Shown: positions 45,154 through 57,600 of the stretch, piece after piece
Numbering within the stretch: position 1 is the first letter of the stretch
How the letters are laid out: each line of letters starts with the position of its first letter
Assembly: GCA_029706075.1 (NCBI GenBank)
Contig: JAINUG010000131.1
Location: forward strand, 2,108,001-2,172,000
Length of the DNA: 64,000 nt
Direction: 5' to 3'
Origin: Aldrovandia affinis
Lineage: Eukaryota; Chordata; Actinopteri; Notacanthiformes; Halosauridae
Translations under genes and position numbers: made by a program
Notes under the pieces: generated by a model
Told to the model about the DNA's origin: nothing
The model's input: the letters and a program-made list of their open reading frames with translations, nothing else
The model's database searches: none

Positions 45154-45457
45154 CAATCATTCCACATTGGTTTTAGATCTGTGTCATATCTACTTGATGG
45201 TAAGGAAATTTACCTCTAGAGACGCCTATAAGGGGATTTCACGGCATAGGCTATATTTAACGTACGCACTTTTAAGACGGTCCCTTACGTCCCTTCGCGC
45301 CACGGAAGGTCCATCGGTTTCCGCTTTCCCCCCCTCACGCTGTTATCGATCCCGCCCCACTCTCCAGGTAGTTCTGCGCTTTTTACATCATGTGCGTGAA
45401 CAAGAGCACGAAAGGCTCCACTTTCACATAATTGGGATCGCCAGAACACATGCCATC
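45154..45457 (+). promoter_or_regulatory. Probable hpse proximal promoter and 5' untranslated region
   Basis: This is the sequence between a hAT insertion and the hpse start codon. It is richer in CpG than its surroundings, with a GC box CCCGCCCC at 45351-45358 and no clear TATA box, as expected for a widely expressed gene. The transcription start cannot be placed from sequence alone. Confidence 0.4.
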
Positions 45458-45657
45458 ATGCTGGGATATATTGTTTTTGCCTTATTGTTTTCGGGATGTA
45501 GCCTTCGTGTATATATCGATTCTGAGGAAGATAATTCTGTGTGTGCGTTTATAAATTTGGATCTGTTTCGGGTGCTGAGAAGAGTCAATGAGCGCTTCCT
45601 GTCTGTGGCCATAGATGCCAGTTTAGTCGCCGAAGAAAAGTTTATGAGCCTTTTGGG
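45458..45657 (+). CDS. hpse: hpse exon 1 (signal peptide and start of the small chain)
   Basis: The ATG at 45458 (A at -3) was chosen because it is followed at once by a hydrophobic signal segment, [15 protein letters not shown]. The frame stays open upstream to 45167, with two further methionines, but that stretch is not signal-like. The exon ends ...[23 protein letters not shown] with donor GTGAGT at 45658. It carries 66 codons plus two bases (phase 2). Confidence 0.92.
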
Positions 45658-48600
45658 GTGAGTAGCATTATTTTCACCCTTGTTTCACTTTTGTCCGACG
45701 ATGACATTGTCTTTGCTTATGTTTATCAAGCCACGCCATTTTCATTAGCGTGACAGACATGATTCGTTTGAAATCTGGGCAAACCCATCTACCTAGCTGG
45801 GTTGTTCGTTTAAAGTGTGTGTTTAAGTCGTGTAGCATTCGTGTAGCATAGTTATGCAAACTGTCTGATCATGCTTATTACGGTGAGGGTTATGAGTATG
45901 TGTTTTTATTCATGTGTGACTGTTCATTAAATAGCGGAAGTGAGATGCATATCTAATTTTATATATTAAGTATCAGTGTATTGTGTACTGATAGTATATA
46001 GGTTATCAATTGATTGACCTCATTGGTTATACTTTTTAGCATTTAATTTCGATGTACTGGCGATAGTTTATTGATGTATTTGGTCGCAAATATGACATCA
46101 GAAACAACCTGTAGACAACTTTTCAGTGTGTTGCGTTTCTGTTTTGGTTAAGACTGAGGTTCCGCTCGATTCGTTTCTCTGACGCAATTGTGATCTTAGA
46201 GCGGAAACGGCAGGAATGTCACCACATTGAATTATAGATAATTATATTAAATTGTGTTAAAGGCTGTTAATGTCATGCTTGAGCATACTTTCAAACCTCC
46301 GCAGTTCTCCGAAGCTCAGGACGCTGGCGAAAGCCTTGACTCCAGCGTTTCTGCGTTTTGGTGGGACAAAACAAGACTTCATGATATTCACCCCTCAAAA
46401 TAATTTCGTAAACTCAAGGGACTTCCAGAAAAGATCGTCAGTTCATCAAGGTAACTCCTCATGTATTGTCTTAAATAACTAATCAATGTAGGCCCCTCCA
46501 CTAGTATAGCATTTCCTTCTATTACTTCTTGAGCAGAGTTTCCCCAGATATAAATAAACTGAACTTCTTCAGTAGCACCAATCCTATTTTAAATGAATCC
46601 GACAACATCGGTTTATTCAGACGTAAACCTAAATTTAGAATGAAAGTAAGCAGACTATATCAATCTCCACAAATTTAGAAGGGAACATCTGTTCTCATGT
46701 TTAAAGAATACCATTCAGTATAACTGAAACCTTTTTTGCAAGTAAGTCTATTGTCCATAGTAAAATAGAATTACTATAAACTGAATCTTCTCTTGTAATA
46801 CTTGATGAGGTGGGAGAACACATAGTAAGGGATCTGAGACCATTCCTCCATACAGATTCTCCAGATCCTTCAGAGGTCCTTGGTCATTGCTTGTGGACTC
46901 TTCTCTTCAGCTCACCCGACAGGTTTTCAATGGGGTTTAGGTCAGGGGACTGGGGTGGCCATTGCAAAAGCTTGATTCTGTGGTCAGTGAACCACGACCC
47001 AGTTTTAGCCTCCTGACAGAGGCAGCCATATTGTGATCTAAAATCTCCTGGTACTTGATGGAGTCCATGATGCCATGTATCCAGTGGTGTAGTCTACTTT
47101 TTTGTAGTGGGTATACTGTTATACTCATCTGTCCTAGAGCAACGCATCCCAGAGCGACACCTCATGACTACCATCACAATCAGTAATGCATAGAGAGCAT
47201 TCAGAAAGACTGGTTATGCGTTATCAACATGCTAATTTATTATAAGCATCACAAGACATATAACAGCCAATAACATTACCAATAACAATAATGAACAATA
47301 ATGGAGTAGCAGCATTAACAATGAGCATTTCTGCAGTTCTGTCTCCAACACTTATTCATTACAGAATATTAGGAACTATAGAAGAATTAGGAAGTGAGGA
47401 CACAAAAAGTCCACTGTCCAAAACCATTGTCAAACTTAGGCTATGTACTGTACCAGCTTAAATGAACAAGAAAACATCCTAGAAGTGCACAAGACAAATT
47501 AGCTTCAAACAAGAAAAAACTAAAAAGGTTAATTAACAAATTGGTTTCACCTCAATGAGGGTTGAGAAGGCACTTAATTAACATACATACTGAGTTCACT
47601 GTGTTAGTCCAAAAGCCATGAAAAAAGGATGGCACACTTATAGACAGCCCAGCTCCTGTTCCAGGATGGTAAGAGGTGGAGGGGTAGGGTCACTAAGTGA
47701 CTGCAGGGGGAGGGTGGATAACTTGATAGTCTACAAAGCTTTCCATATATGTTTGTACTCAGGCATCTGAGGTGCACATTGCCTCCTTGCTTGCGTAGCA
47801 GAGCGATGGCTTCTCAGCCATGTTGTGACGTACTTCCTTGGCTCAAAAAGTGTTACAGGGGGCCCATTAATGCTGATCATCATCAAATTACTTATATTAA
47901 ACAACAACAGTGTAGATCTCTTGTCTGTGCATATATTGTTCATCAGACTGAAGCCCCTTTCACACTCAGCAGTGCTGCAAGGGATGGTCTGCATGCATCT
48001 TATGAGTGGTTTTAGGCTTTCAGGCTCACTGTCTGGGTGCTCAAGGAAATCTCTCATACCATTAACTGCTTGCTCTTTACAAAGATTTTACCGCCTGCAC
48101 AGTCGTTTCACTTGAGCCTCACCATGCCGTATGCCAGGTGTTGATGGCCAGTTGCCTGTATCCAGAATGCTTAGATCATGAAGCATTTCATCATCAAACG
48201 AGAGGCGCTTCTCCAAGTTGTTGATCAGACTTTGTAGGAATTTCTTTGCATTGATTGGTGTGAGCTTTGCATTTGACTCCAGGGGAACCGATCCAAAATG
48301 TCCCAAAGCTTGTGCAGTCAGTGCCTCCTCTGATTTTCTCCTGGGGTGTCACACGCAGTATCGCTCCCCTTCTCTCGCATTGATTCGCCACACTAACGTT
48401 AGCCAAGTTAGCTAGTTCTATATACATTTAAAATGTAAATATACCAACAATCCCCTGCTATTTCAGTGATGTTAATGATAACGTTAATGATAACGTATTT
48501 CACTTACCAGGTAACGTTACGGTAGCGTCGGGCTCGCTCTCTGAAGCATTACTGTTTAGGACAGCTTCATTCTCAGCTGGTTCCTTTTCGGTAACAATCG

Positions 48601-51600
48601 CGTTTTTGTCATCTGCTGCAGTTGTAGTGTCCTCCGAAAAAGCAGTAGCTTTAGGGGCAACCTTTCTAAAACACTGAAAGAGTGTAGTTCGCTTTCGTTT
48701 CATCGTTCTCCGTCCCTTCCTTAGTGATTCCCATTCGTTGATTTTCAAGTTACAAAAATGATGTTGTTACGTATCCTCACGCATTTTTAGGAGGGTATAC
48801 GGAAATCACTGAGCTATTCTAGTGGGTATACGGCGTATACCTGCGTATCATGTAGACTACACCACTGCATGTATCCTAACAAGGTTCCCAGGGCCTCTGG
48901 AAGTAAAACAGCCCCACAATATCACAGATCCACCACCATACTTCACCGTGGGGATTATGCAATAACTTGCATCGTCTTCCAGACAGGTTCATCACAGCTC
49001 CAGTTGTTTTAAACTTCTTAATTATTGCCCTAATAGTGGAGATGGGTGTTTTTCAGGTGTGTAGCTATTTTCTATAGCCATTGCCTGATGTATGAAGGTC
49101 AATAACCTTTTGTCTCATTTCATTTGTGCATTCTCTGATATTCCCCATGTTGATGGATGACTAAGGGAGTTTGGTCTGTGTGTCGCCTTCTATTTATACC
49201 CCAGTGAAACAGGAAGTCGTGAATGACCACTTAAAAGTTCCTAAAGACTCAGGTGGACTTAAAACAAATAAAATATAAATGGGAATATACTTCATTTAGA
49301 TTTTGTTAATAAGAATTTCTAAGGGTGCCAATAATTGTGACACATCTTTGAGAAAAATGATTGTTTTTCTTTGAATAATTTGACCTCAATTAAAGATTAT
49401 ATTTCTCTCATATTTTCAGTATAAGATCAAGCTGATGATCAACATTTTTTCAGCACCTTTTTTGCTAATCTTTACCAAGGGTGTCAATAATTCTGGAGGG
49501 CAAAAGTACTCAGACCCATGGAAAGATTTCAAATGTTTACTGTAGGGATGGTGTTACGTGGAGCATAGGCAGTGTTAGGTTTGCGCCATACATAACATTT
49601 TGACCAAAAAGCTTGCCCACATCTTAGTTTGATCAGGCACTCTGGTAAACTCCAGGTGGGTTTTGTGATGTTTTGTTTTAAGTAATGGCTTTTTTCTTGC
49701 CACCCTGCCATGCAGGTTAGTATTATGTAGTGTTCTACTGCACTATTACTCCATTCTCAGCCACTGAACTAGCTCTTTTTGAATCATTGTTGGCCTCCCT
49801 GTGGCTTCCCCCACAAGTCTCCTCCTTGTTTGGTCACTTAGTTTGGAGGGACAGCCTTTTCTAGACAGGGTCTGGGTGGTGTCGGTGTGTAGGAGTCAAG
49901 GACACAATGGGTCACTTCACTCAGACCCAAATTACAGAACTCCACGGGGTTCTCTGCCAATCCTGAAATCATAACAGTAAATGTTATGGCACACAGACAG
50001 AGGCCAATCAACTAATTGTGTGGCTCAATAAGGTAATATTTTGCATCTGCATTTCCTTACAGCTACCAGGGCTCAGGGTTTGAACACTTTTGCAATCAAC
50101 ATTTTTCCATTTTTATTTCATACTAATTATCTATATACTTTTTTCCCAGTTTTAAATTTTTTTACAAATGTGTGGATTAGTTGTATTTATAACAGATATT
50201 ACTTCCCAAATGAAAGTCTCATAAATTAAAGCTTGAAAGATCGAAAATGTGAAAATTGTGCAAGGGTCTGAGTACTTTTGCTAGGCACTGTATATACACC
50301 GATCAGCCACAACATTAAAACCACTGACAGGTGAAATGAATAACATTGATCATCTCGTTACAATGGCACATGTGGGTGGGATATATTAGGCAGCGAGTGA
50401 ACAGTCAGTTCTTGAAGTTGATGTGTTGGAAGCAGGAAAAATGGGCAAGCGTAAGTATCTGTGCGACTTTGACAAGGACCAAATTGTGTTGGCTAGACGA
50501 CTGGGTCAGAGCATCTCCAAAACGGCAGGTCTTGTGGGGTGTTTCTGGTATGCAGTGGTTAGTACCTACCAAAAGTGGTCCAAGGAAGGACAACCGGTGA
50601 ACCGGCGACAGGGTCATGGGCACCCAAGGCTCATTGATGCACGTGGGGAGCGAAGGCTAGCCCGTCTGGTCTGATCCCACAGAAGAGCTACAGTAGCACA
50701 AATTGCTGAAAAAGTTAATGCTGGCTATGATAGAAAGGTGTCCGAACACACAGTGCATCGCAGCTTGCTGCGTATGGGGCTGTGTAGCCGCAGACCGGTC
50801 AGAGTGCATTTTACATTTTTTCATTTTAAGCCTTTAGCAGACGCTCTTGTCCAGAGCGACTTACAAGATGTGCATAAATACATGGTAGGAACAATCATAG
50901 TTCGTGCAAGAGATCAGTGCAGTAATACAGCGATAGACGTCATTGCAGGCAGCTGCGTACCCTACCTGTAACACTAGGAAGGAAAAGGTTAGTAATTCGT
51001 TTTTTAACTTTTTTTATTAAATGGAGTAAGTAGGGGTATATAGTGTTGAGCAAGTAGGCAGTGGTGATGACAATTAGCTAGATGTACAGAATTTGAGTCT
51101 CTTGTGGAAGATGTGATTCCGCAGTCCTGACCGATTGCGGAAGGTCGATCCACCAGCGAGGGGTCAGGACAGAGAAGAGACGAGACTGCAAGGAGCGGCT
51201 GCCAGATGCCTGGAGGGATGGGACAGTCAGTTTGCCAGAGGGGGCAGAGTGGAGGGGTCTGGCTGGGGTATAGGGAGTGATGAAGGGACTGAAGGTATGG
51301 GGGAGCAGTACCTCTAGCCGCTTGAAAAGCAAGCACCAGTGATTTGAATCTGATGCGTGCTGCAATGGGGAGCCAGTGCAGAGAGGAGAGTAGATGGGTG
51401 ATGTGGATGAACTTTGGCTGGTTGAACACCAGACGAGCGGCAGCGTTCTGGACTAGTTGCAGTGGCTTGATGGCACAGGCCGGTAGGCCTGCCAGCAAGG
51501 AATTGCAGTAGTCCAGACGTGAGATCACCAGGGCCTGGATCAGGAGTTGTGTGGCCTCTTGGGTGAGGAACGGTCGGATCCTCTGGATGTTGTGGAGGGA

Positions 51601-54600
51601 GAATTGGCAGGTCCGAGTGATCGCTACAGTGTAGCCCGAGAAGCACAGCTGGTTGTCCAGGGTCACTCCAAGACTCCAATCAATCATCGGGGAGCCCTTC
51701 ACTGGAAGAGCAGCTCTGTCTTCCCCAGGCTCAGCTTCAGGTGGTGGGTGGACATCCATGCGGAGATGTCGGCCAGGCATGCAGAGATCCGTGCCAGAAC
51801 CTGGGTCTCAGATGGAGAGAAGGAGAGAAAGAGTTGAGTGTCATCAGCATAACTGTGATAGGAAAAACCGTGAGCAGAGATAACAGAACCAAGTAACTTG
51901 GTGTACAGGGAGAATATGACGGGGCCTAGCACCGAGCCCTGCGGGACTCCGGTAGAGAGGGTGTGGGGAGAGGAGAGGGATCCTCTCCAGGCCTCCTGAT
52001 AGAACCGATCAGCCAGGTAGGACTTGAACCATGTCAATGCAGATCCAGAGATTCCCATCTTGACGAGAGATGAGAGCAGTATCTGGTGGTCCACGGTGTC
52101 GAATGCAGCTGACAGGTCGAGGAGGAGGAGGACGGAGCTAAGGGATTGGGACTTAGCCACGTGAAGAGCCTCAGTGACTGCAAGGAGAGCAGTCTCTGTG
52201 GAGTGGCCTGCTTTGAACCCAGATTGGTCAGGATCAAGCATGTAATTCTGTAGGAGATGAGCAGACAGTTGGTTATAGACAGCCCGCTCTAGTGTTTTGG
52301 AGAGGAATAGGAGGAGAGAGAGAGAGGAGAGGGGGGGGGATGACTTTAGCACATTTGAGGGAAGAGAGGGGACAGAGCCAGAGGAAAGAGAGGAGTTAAT
52401 AACATTGGAGACAAAGGGGAGGATGTCCATAGCAAAAGACTGGAAGAGGGGGGAAGGAATTGGATCGAGAGGGCAGGTGGTAGGAAGGTGGGAGTGAACA
52501 AGTTGAAGGATGTCCGAGTCAGGGAGGGGTGAGAAGGAGGACAGAGGGGTGAGAGGTTTAGGTAGCGAGATGGGTGAGGGAGAATTAGGTGAGGGAGAGG
52601 ATGGGGGGAAGGAGTTGCGAATATCATCGACCTTCTTGCGAAAGAAGGATGCGATGTCATCCGCGGTTAGAGAGGAGGGGGGTGGGGGAGGAGGAGGGGT
52701 GAGGAGAGAGGAAAACGTAGAGTAGAGAGTGCCCATGCTGACCCCTGTCCACCGCCGAAAGCGCCTACAATGGGCACGTGAGCGTCAGAACTGGACCATG
52801 GAGCAATGGAAGAAGGTGGCTGGTCTGATGAATCACATTTTCTTTTACATCATGTGGATGGCCAGGTGCATTTGCGTCGTTTACCTGGGAAAGAGATGGC
52901 ACCAGGATGCACTATGGGAAGAAGGCAAGCCGGCAGAGGCAGTGTGATGCTCTGGGCAATGTTCTGCTGGGAAACCTTGGGTCCTGGCATTCATGTGGAT
53001 GTTACTTGTGGATGACACGTACCACCTACCTAAACATTGTTGCAGACCAAGTACACCCCTTCATGGCAACGGTATTCCCTGATGGCAGTGGCCTCTTTCA
53101 GCAGGATAATGTGCCCTGCCACACTGCAAAAGTTGTTCAGGAATGGTTTGAGGAACATGACAAAGAGTTCATGGTGTTGACTTAGCCTCAAAATTTCCCA
53201 TATCTCAATCCGATCGAGCATTTGTGGGATGTGCTGGACTAACAAGTCCTATCCATGGAGGCATCACCTCGCAACTTACAGGACTTAAAGGATCTGCTGC
53301 TAACGTCTTGGTGCCAGATACCACAGGACACCTTCAGAGGTCTTGTGGAGTCCATGCCTCGATGTGTCAGAGCTGTTTTTGTGGCACGAGGGGGACCTAC
53401 ACAATATTAGGCAGGTGGCTTTAATGTTGTGGCTGATCGGTGTATATATGTATATTTATATGTATATGTATATGTATATACAGGTAACTCCCAAAATGAA
53501 GAAAACCACAACATGAAGTGTCCAAATGGGGTGTTAGGCCACCGGAACAGCATCGATTCTACAAGTGTTGGGAACTCTACTGGAGGGATGCAACACCATT
53601 CTTACACAAGACATTCCATCATTTGATAGTGGTGTATCTCAACGCCAAAGTGTTCTGTTGGGTTGAGTTCTGGTGACTGAGACAGCCATGGCATATGATT
53701 TACATCATTTTCATACTCATCAAACTATTCAGTGACCACTCGTGCCCTGTGGATGGGGGCATTGTCTTCCTGGAAGAGGCCACTCATCCAGATAGAAATG
53801 TTTCACCATAGGATGAAGGTGATCACTCAGAATGGAATTGTATTAATTGCCATTTACGTTGCCCTCTAAAGGGTTGAGTGCACCATAACAACATCCAGAA
53901 CTCTTCATTTACTCAATTGTTTCCTTTATTTTGGCATATATGTATATACACACACTTAAATTAAGAAAATGTTAAATATTTAAATAGTTGAGCAAACCTA
54001 ATTCCAAAAATATTGAACGCTTTGTATGGCTGTTTGATATTGTTATGAACTAGTTTTGGAAAGGAGTAAAATGACTGAAGCAACCTGGACAACAAACTAT
54101 CAGAACTCTGGCCTTAAAGTAAACTTGAATTGATTCAGTGTAAATGGCTTCTACCCATTTTCAGCTTGTGCTAATTCAAATGTCTAATGTAATATCATTA
54201 GAGGACATGTGTGAGAGACTGGAGTTGCCTCCACTCCTTGAGGATGGGCTGAAACAAGAATGGGCTCAACAGGAAGTGGTCCTTCTGAAAGAGGAAGTGG
54301 ATGGCATCTATAAGAGAATCAAGTTCTCAGGTAACCTTGTTTCATCTAAGGACATATTTTGCTGAATTAGCATAGACAAGGAATTTGTTGATGAACATTT
54401 GGTTACCTATTGCATGTTGTGAGGCATTCAGGTTGTGAGTATTGAATTTAGACCACCTAATTAGTATTAGCATTATGCATAACTGAAAATCAACTATGAA
54501 TAATCAGAAAACATGCAGAAACTGATTGAGTAATGTTAAAAACCTAATGTCTCTCTTATTGGTACAACCATTAATGTATTACTCACTGACATCTTTTCAA

Positions 54601-57600
54601 GAAAGAAATGTGTTACCATGCACGTTGAAAATATTTGCTGTTGTCCAGGGTGAGGAAATCCCCTCAATATTGAACAAATATGAATCCCCATACCAAAAAC
54701 CCTTTGCAAACCCTTTGTGTTGAGAGTTAACCAGCATTAAATCCCTTCAGATTTGATCCATGGTGACCTTTGACCTGTATCACCCTTTGATGACATCTAA
54801 TCTACCTTCCCGTTAGTTATTAATGCAGATACAATGGTTCCGTTCTGTCCTAAATTAATTGTATATCGCAGCATCCGACGAATATAAATAAAGTATTTAT
54901 CAGGAATGGTGTTAGGTTTGGAAAAGCCCCAAAGCACATATACTGTGTTCTGGAGGAAATGTTTTAGTTTTTTTTCATTATAGCGATATTTTATTATGTT
55001 TTTGTAATTTATCTGCAAAGCACTGTGTTAATGTTCTTTTCCTTTAAAAAAAAAAAAAAGTTTTTCTCTCATGTGACATGGTTCAAACCACAGTGCAGTG
55101 CTCAGCTTTAATAAATAAGTCTGTTTCTGACCCTATAGTTAGGAGGAAATAACCCTGATGTCCTCTAGTGAATTGAAAGCATTGATTCTTTAAAAAAGTT
55201 TTTTAAAAGTATGTGTCTTTTATGAATGGGAAAATGTTATAAGATTCACTAAACTAACACCATGAAATTGTGTTGTTAGCTAGCTAGCTACAAAAGATTT
55301 CCTTGGAGGGGCAAGGATGTTTTATTTTGTTTTTTTTTCATTATAGTTGTAGGGACTGCACATTCCACATAGAATTATGTTTTTTAAATATAATTTCATC
55401 TAATATAATTTAGTGTCCTTAAAGTTTTTCCACCATGCATGCAATTTCCTCCCAAGCAGGACTACAATTCCCACAGGGAATCCCGATAACGTCATTCGGT
55501 CCCGCTTCGTAGGATCCTATTTCCACGTGCAGTAGACCAATACTCTAAGAGTGGAAATATGCAACTCACGCAGCGAATAAAACCAGAGAGCAATTGCCAG
55601 TTCGCTCTTTGTTTCTCTTTCCTCTGTTTCTGTTCCTCTCTGTTCGTCTCTCCTTCCATCGCCAGCACCTTCTGTCATTCTCTCTCACCAGTGCCTCAAA
55701 CAAGAGACCTTGTGAAGACACATGGGAGAGAAGTTCTCTGAACAGCAGTGGAAACAACACAGATCTACCTCCATGAATTTAGCTGCAAACAACGCTAATT
55801 TGTGAAGAGCTGTGAAAGGATACAGCTAGCAATATCAGACATTTGAGTGAGAAGCGGCCAGCTCTCTTCCTCGAGACTCATCTCCCACAATAAACTTTGC
55901 GCTCTGGAAAATGACTCAGAGACTTCATGGCAACCGTGAACAGTTGCGAGACACCGCAAGGAAACATCGGACTCGCTGAAGACGTCACGATCGCCACGTC
56001 TCTTTCGAACCTGACATGCATCAAACCCCACCCACCAGGGAGCAAAAGAAACAGTAAGGCTGTAGCATCTGGGCAACAAACTGTTTGTATCCATGACTGA
56101 ATGTACAAACTGTTGTAAAATGTATAATGGTTCATGATACAGTAAATACACCACACATAGACCCAGGTTTTGCATGTATTCTTATCTACTAACCCGGCCA
56201 TAACCCAACCTTCTGATCTCAACACGCATTAAAACAACAGTTATTCTGGTGTGCGCAGTAAGTGCTATCTTTTCCTTGGTTACAAACTTGGTTTAAACTT
56301 CCCTCCATCTTTCCTCTTTGTTTCCTCTATTAATATTGTAATTTAATTATTAATTAAAATTAAAATTTTATAGTTAAGTATGTTTTATGAGACTGACATA
56401 CTAAACCTAATGAGACTGATATTATAAGAATACTTTTATTTTGGCTGCTACTGTGTTAGGAATTAACAAGCCTTAAGGCTTGTTAGCTTTACTTGTTCAT
56501 TTTGTTGACTGTACATTTTAGTAATTGTCTTCACCACAGCTTACATGTTTAATACTGCATTTTGTAATATGTATCTATGTTCAAGACTGTCTACTGCCAG
56601 CTACAAATTGGATTTTGAGAGTGGAACGGTCAAGATGTACATGATGCATCCCTGTTCAAACATTCTGGGGTATCTTGTAATTTCCTCCAGAACACAGAAT
56701 ACGCATTCTGGGGCTTTTCCACCCCCAAACCCATTCTGGGTTTTCCCCACAAAATAGCAAATAGGGCTGATTTTCTCAAAGTTGAAAGTTGTAAAAGATG
56801 AATGTTGCTTACCCGGGTAAAAGACCACTTCTATTCAATCCATTTGGGCAGAACAAATCATTGTATGAATGATTATTATTATTATTATTATTATGCCCAG
56901 AGGACATGAGTTATTTCCTCTTAACTATAGGGTCAGAAACCGGCTTATTTATTAACACTGAGCGCTGCACTGAGGTCTGGGCCCGTATTCACAAAGCATT
57001 TTATCTTACCACTAGGAGTACTTCTAAATCGCACTAAAACCTTTTAGTTAGGAGTCCCACCTTAAAACCTATTCACAAAGCTGCAAAGACAAACTCATAC
57101 TAAGGAATTCCTAGCTAAGAGTGAGGGCGGGGTTGACGTCGTTGCTAGGGATGACGTTGTTTCTCATGAACGAGCTTACTCAGAATACCCACAGTGATTG
57201 GCTGATATAGGGGATGGGTCATCATAGAGAAATAGTTTTTCTGCCGCTGTTTTTACAGTAACAATTCCCTAAATCTCGATGCAGAGTTACAGTGAAGAGA
57301 GACAACCATGTATGTTTTGGTTTGCTTTATTTTTCATACTAAATGCCTTTCTGGGAGGCATGTTTTTAGAAACGCGACCGAATTAAATAGAATTGAAACA
57401 TTAGCGATCTTTTATTTTTGTATTAAATTAATTCAGGCATAAGACGACCCTAGTTAAATCGCCTAAGGCGTACTGAATCTAAAAATGTATTTTGTGAAAT
57501 TTTCGAATAAAGATTTAGTGAAATAACTTAAATAGAAAAACTGAAATTATCATTCATTCAATTCCTTGAGAATAGTTCCTGGCAATTTTTGGTGGAAACG

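Larger units (their letters stand above)
46800..49497 (-). mobile_element. Tc1-type transposon remnant in hpse intron 2, split by a hAT element
   Basis: 46800-47081 and 48876-49497 are the two halves of a decayed Tc1-type element on the minus strand. Words include CAGGTTTTCAATGGGGTTTAG, TGGTACTTGATGGAGTCCAT, ATACTTCACCGTGGGGAT, and a right end ACCAAGGGTGTCAATAATTC. They are continuous when the hAT and one duplication copy are removed. The transposase is unreadable. The left terminal repeat is missing. Confidence 0.8.
50441..53410 (+). pseudogene. Tc1/mariner transposase (DD36E), interrupted by an L2 LINE
   Basis: Start ATG 50441 ([20 protein letters not shown]). N-terminal helix-turn-helix with [12 protein letters not shown], then [18 protein letters not shown] followed by a TGA (about 50672). 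The L2 insertion falls after CSRRPVRV. It resumes at 52733 with [20 protein letters not shown], then [16 protein letters not shown] (first D), a frameshift after GPGIHVDVT, and [18 protein letters not shown] (second D). The third acid lies in [11 protein letters not shown] at about 53210. TAG stop at 53408-53410. Spacing of the last two acids is 36. In-frame stops and frameshifts inactivate it. Confidence 0.88.
50297..53442 (+). mobile_element. Tc1/mariner-type transposon (DD36E) in hpse intron 2, split by an L2
   Basis: The ends CACCGATCAGCCACAACATT (50297) and its inverse ending GTGGCTGATCGGTG (53442) are both flanked by TA. The L2 insertion at 50808-52725 interrupts it. Without it the element is about 1.22 kb with a transposase gene. 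It is the same family as 10549-11639, which lacks one end. Confidence 0.94.

Noticed and set aside
45167..45457. Upstream extension of the hpse exon 1 frame (97 codons)
   Set aside because: In frame but not signal-like, and the methionine at 45458 is followed directly by a hydrophobic signal segment.
55559..55776. 60-codon frames on both strands rich in F, S and R
   Set aside because: Pyrimidine-rich LTR-like DNA gives such frames by composition. No splice or domain evidence.
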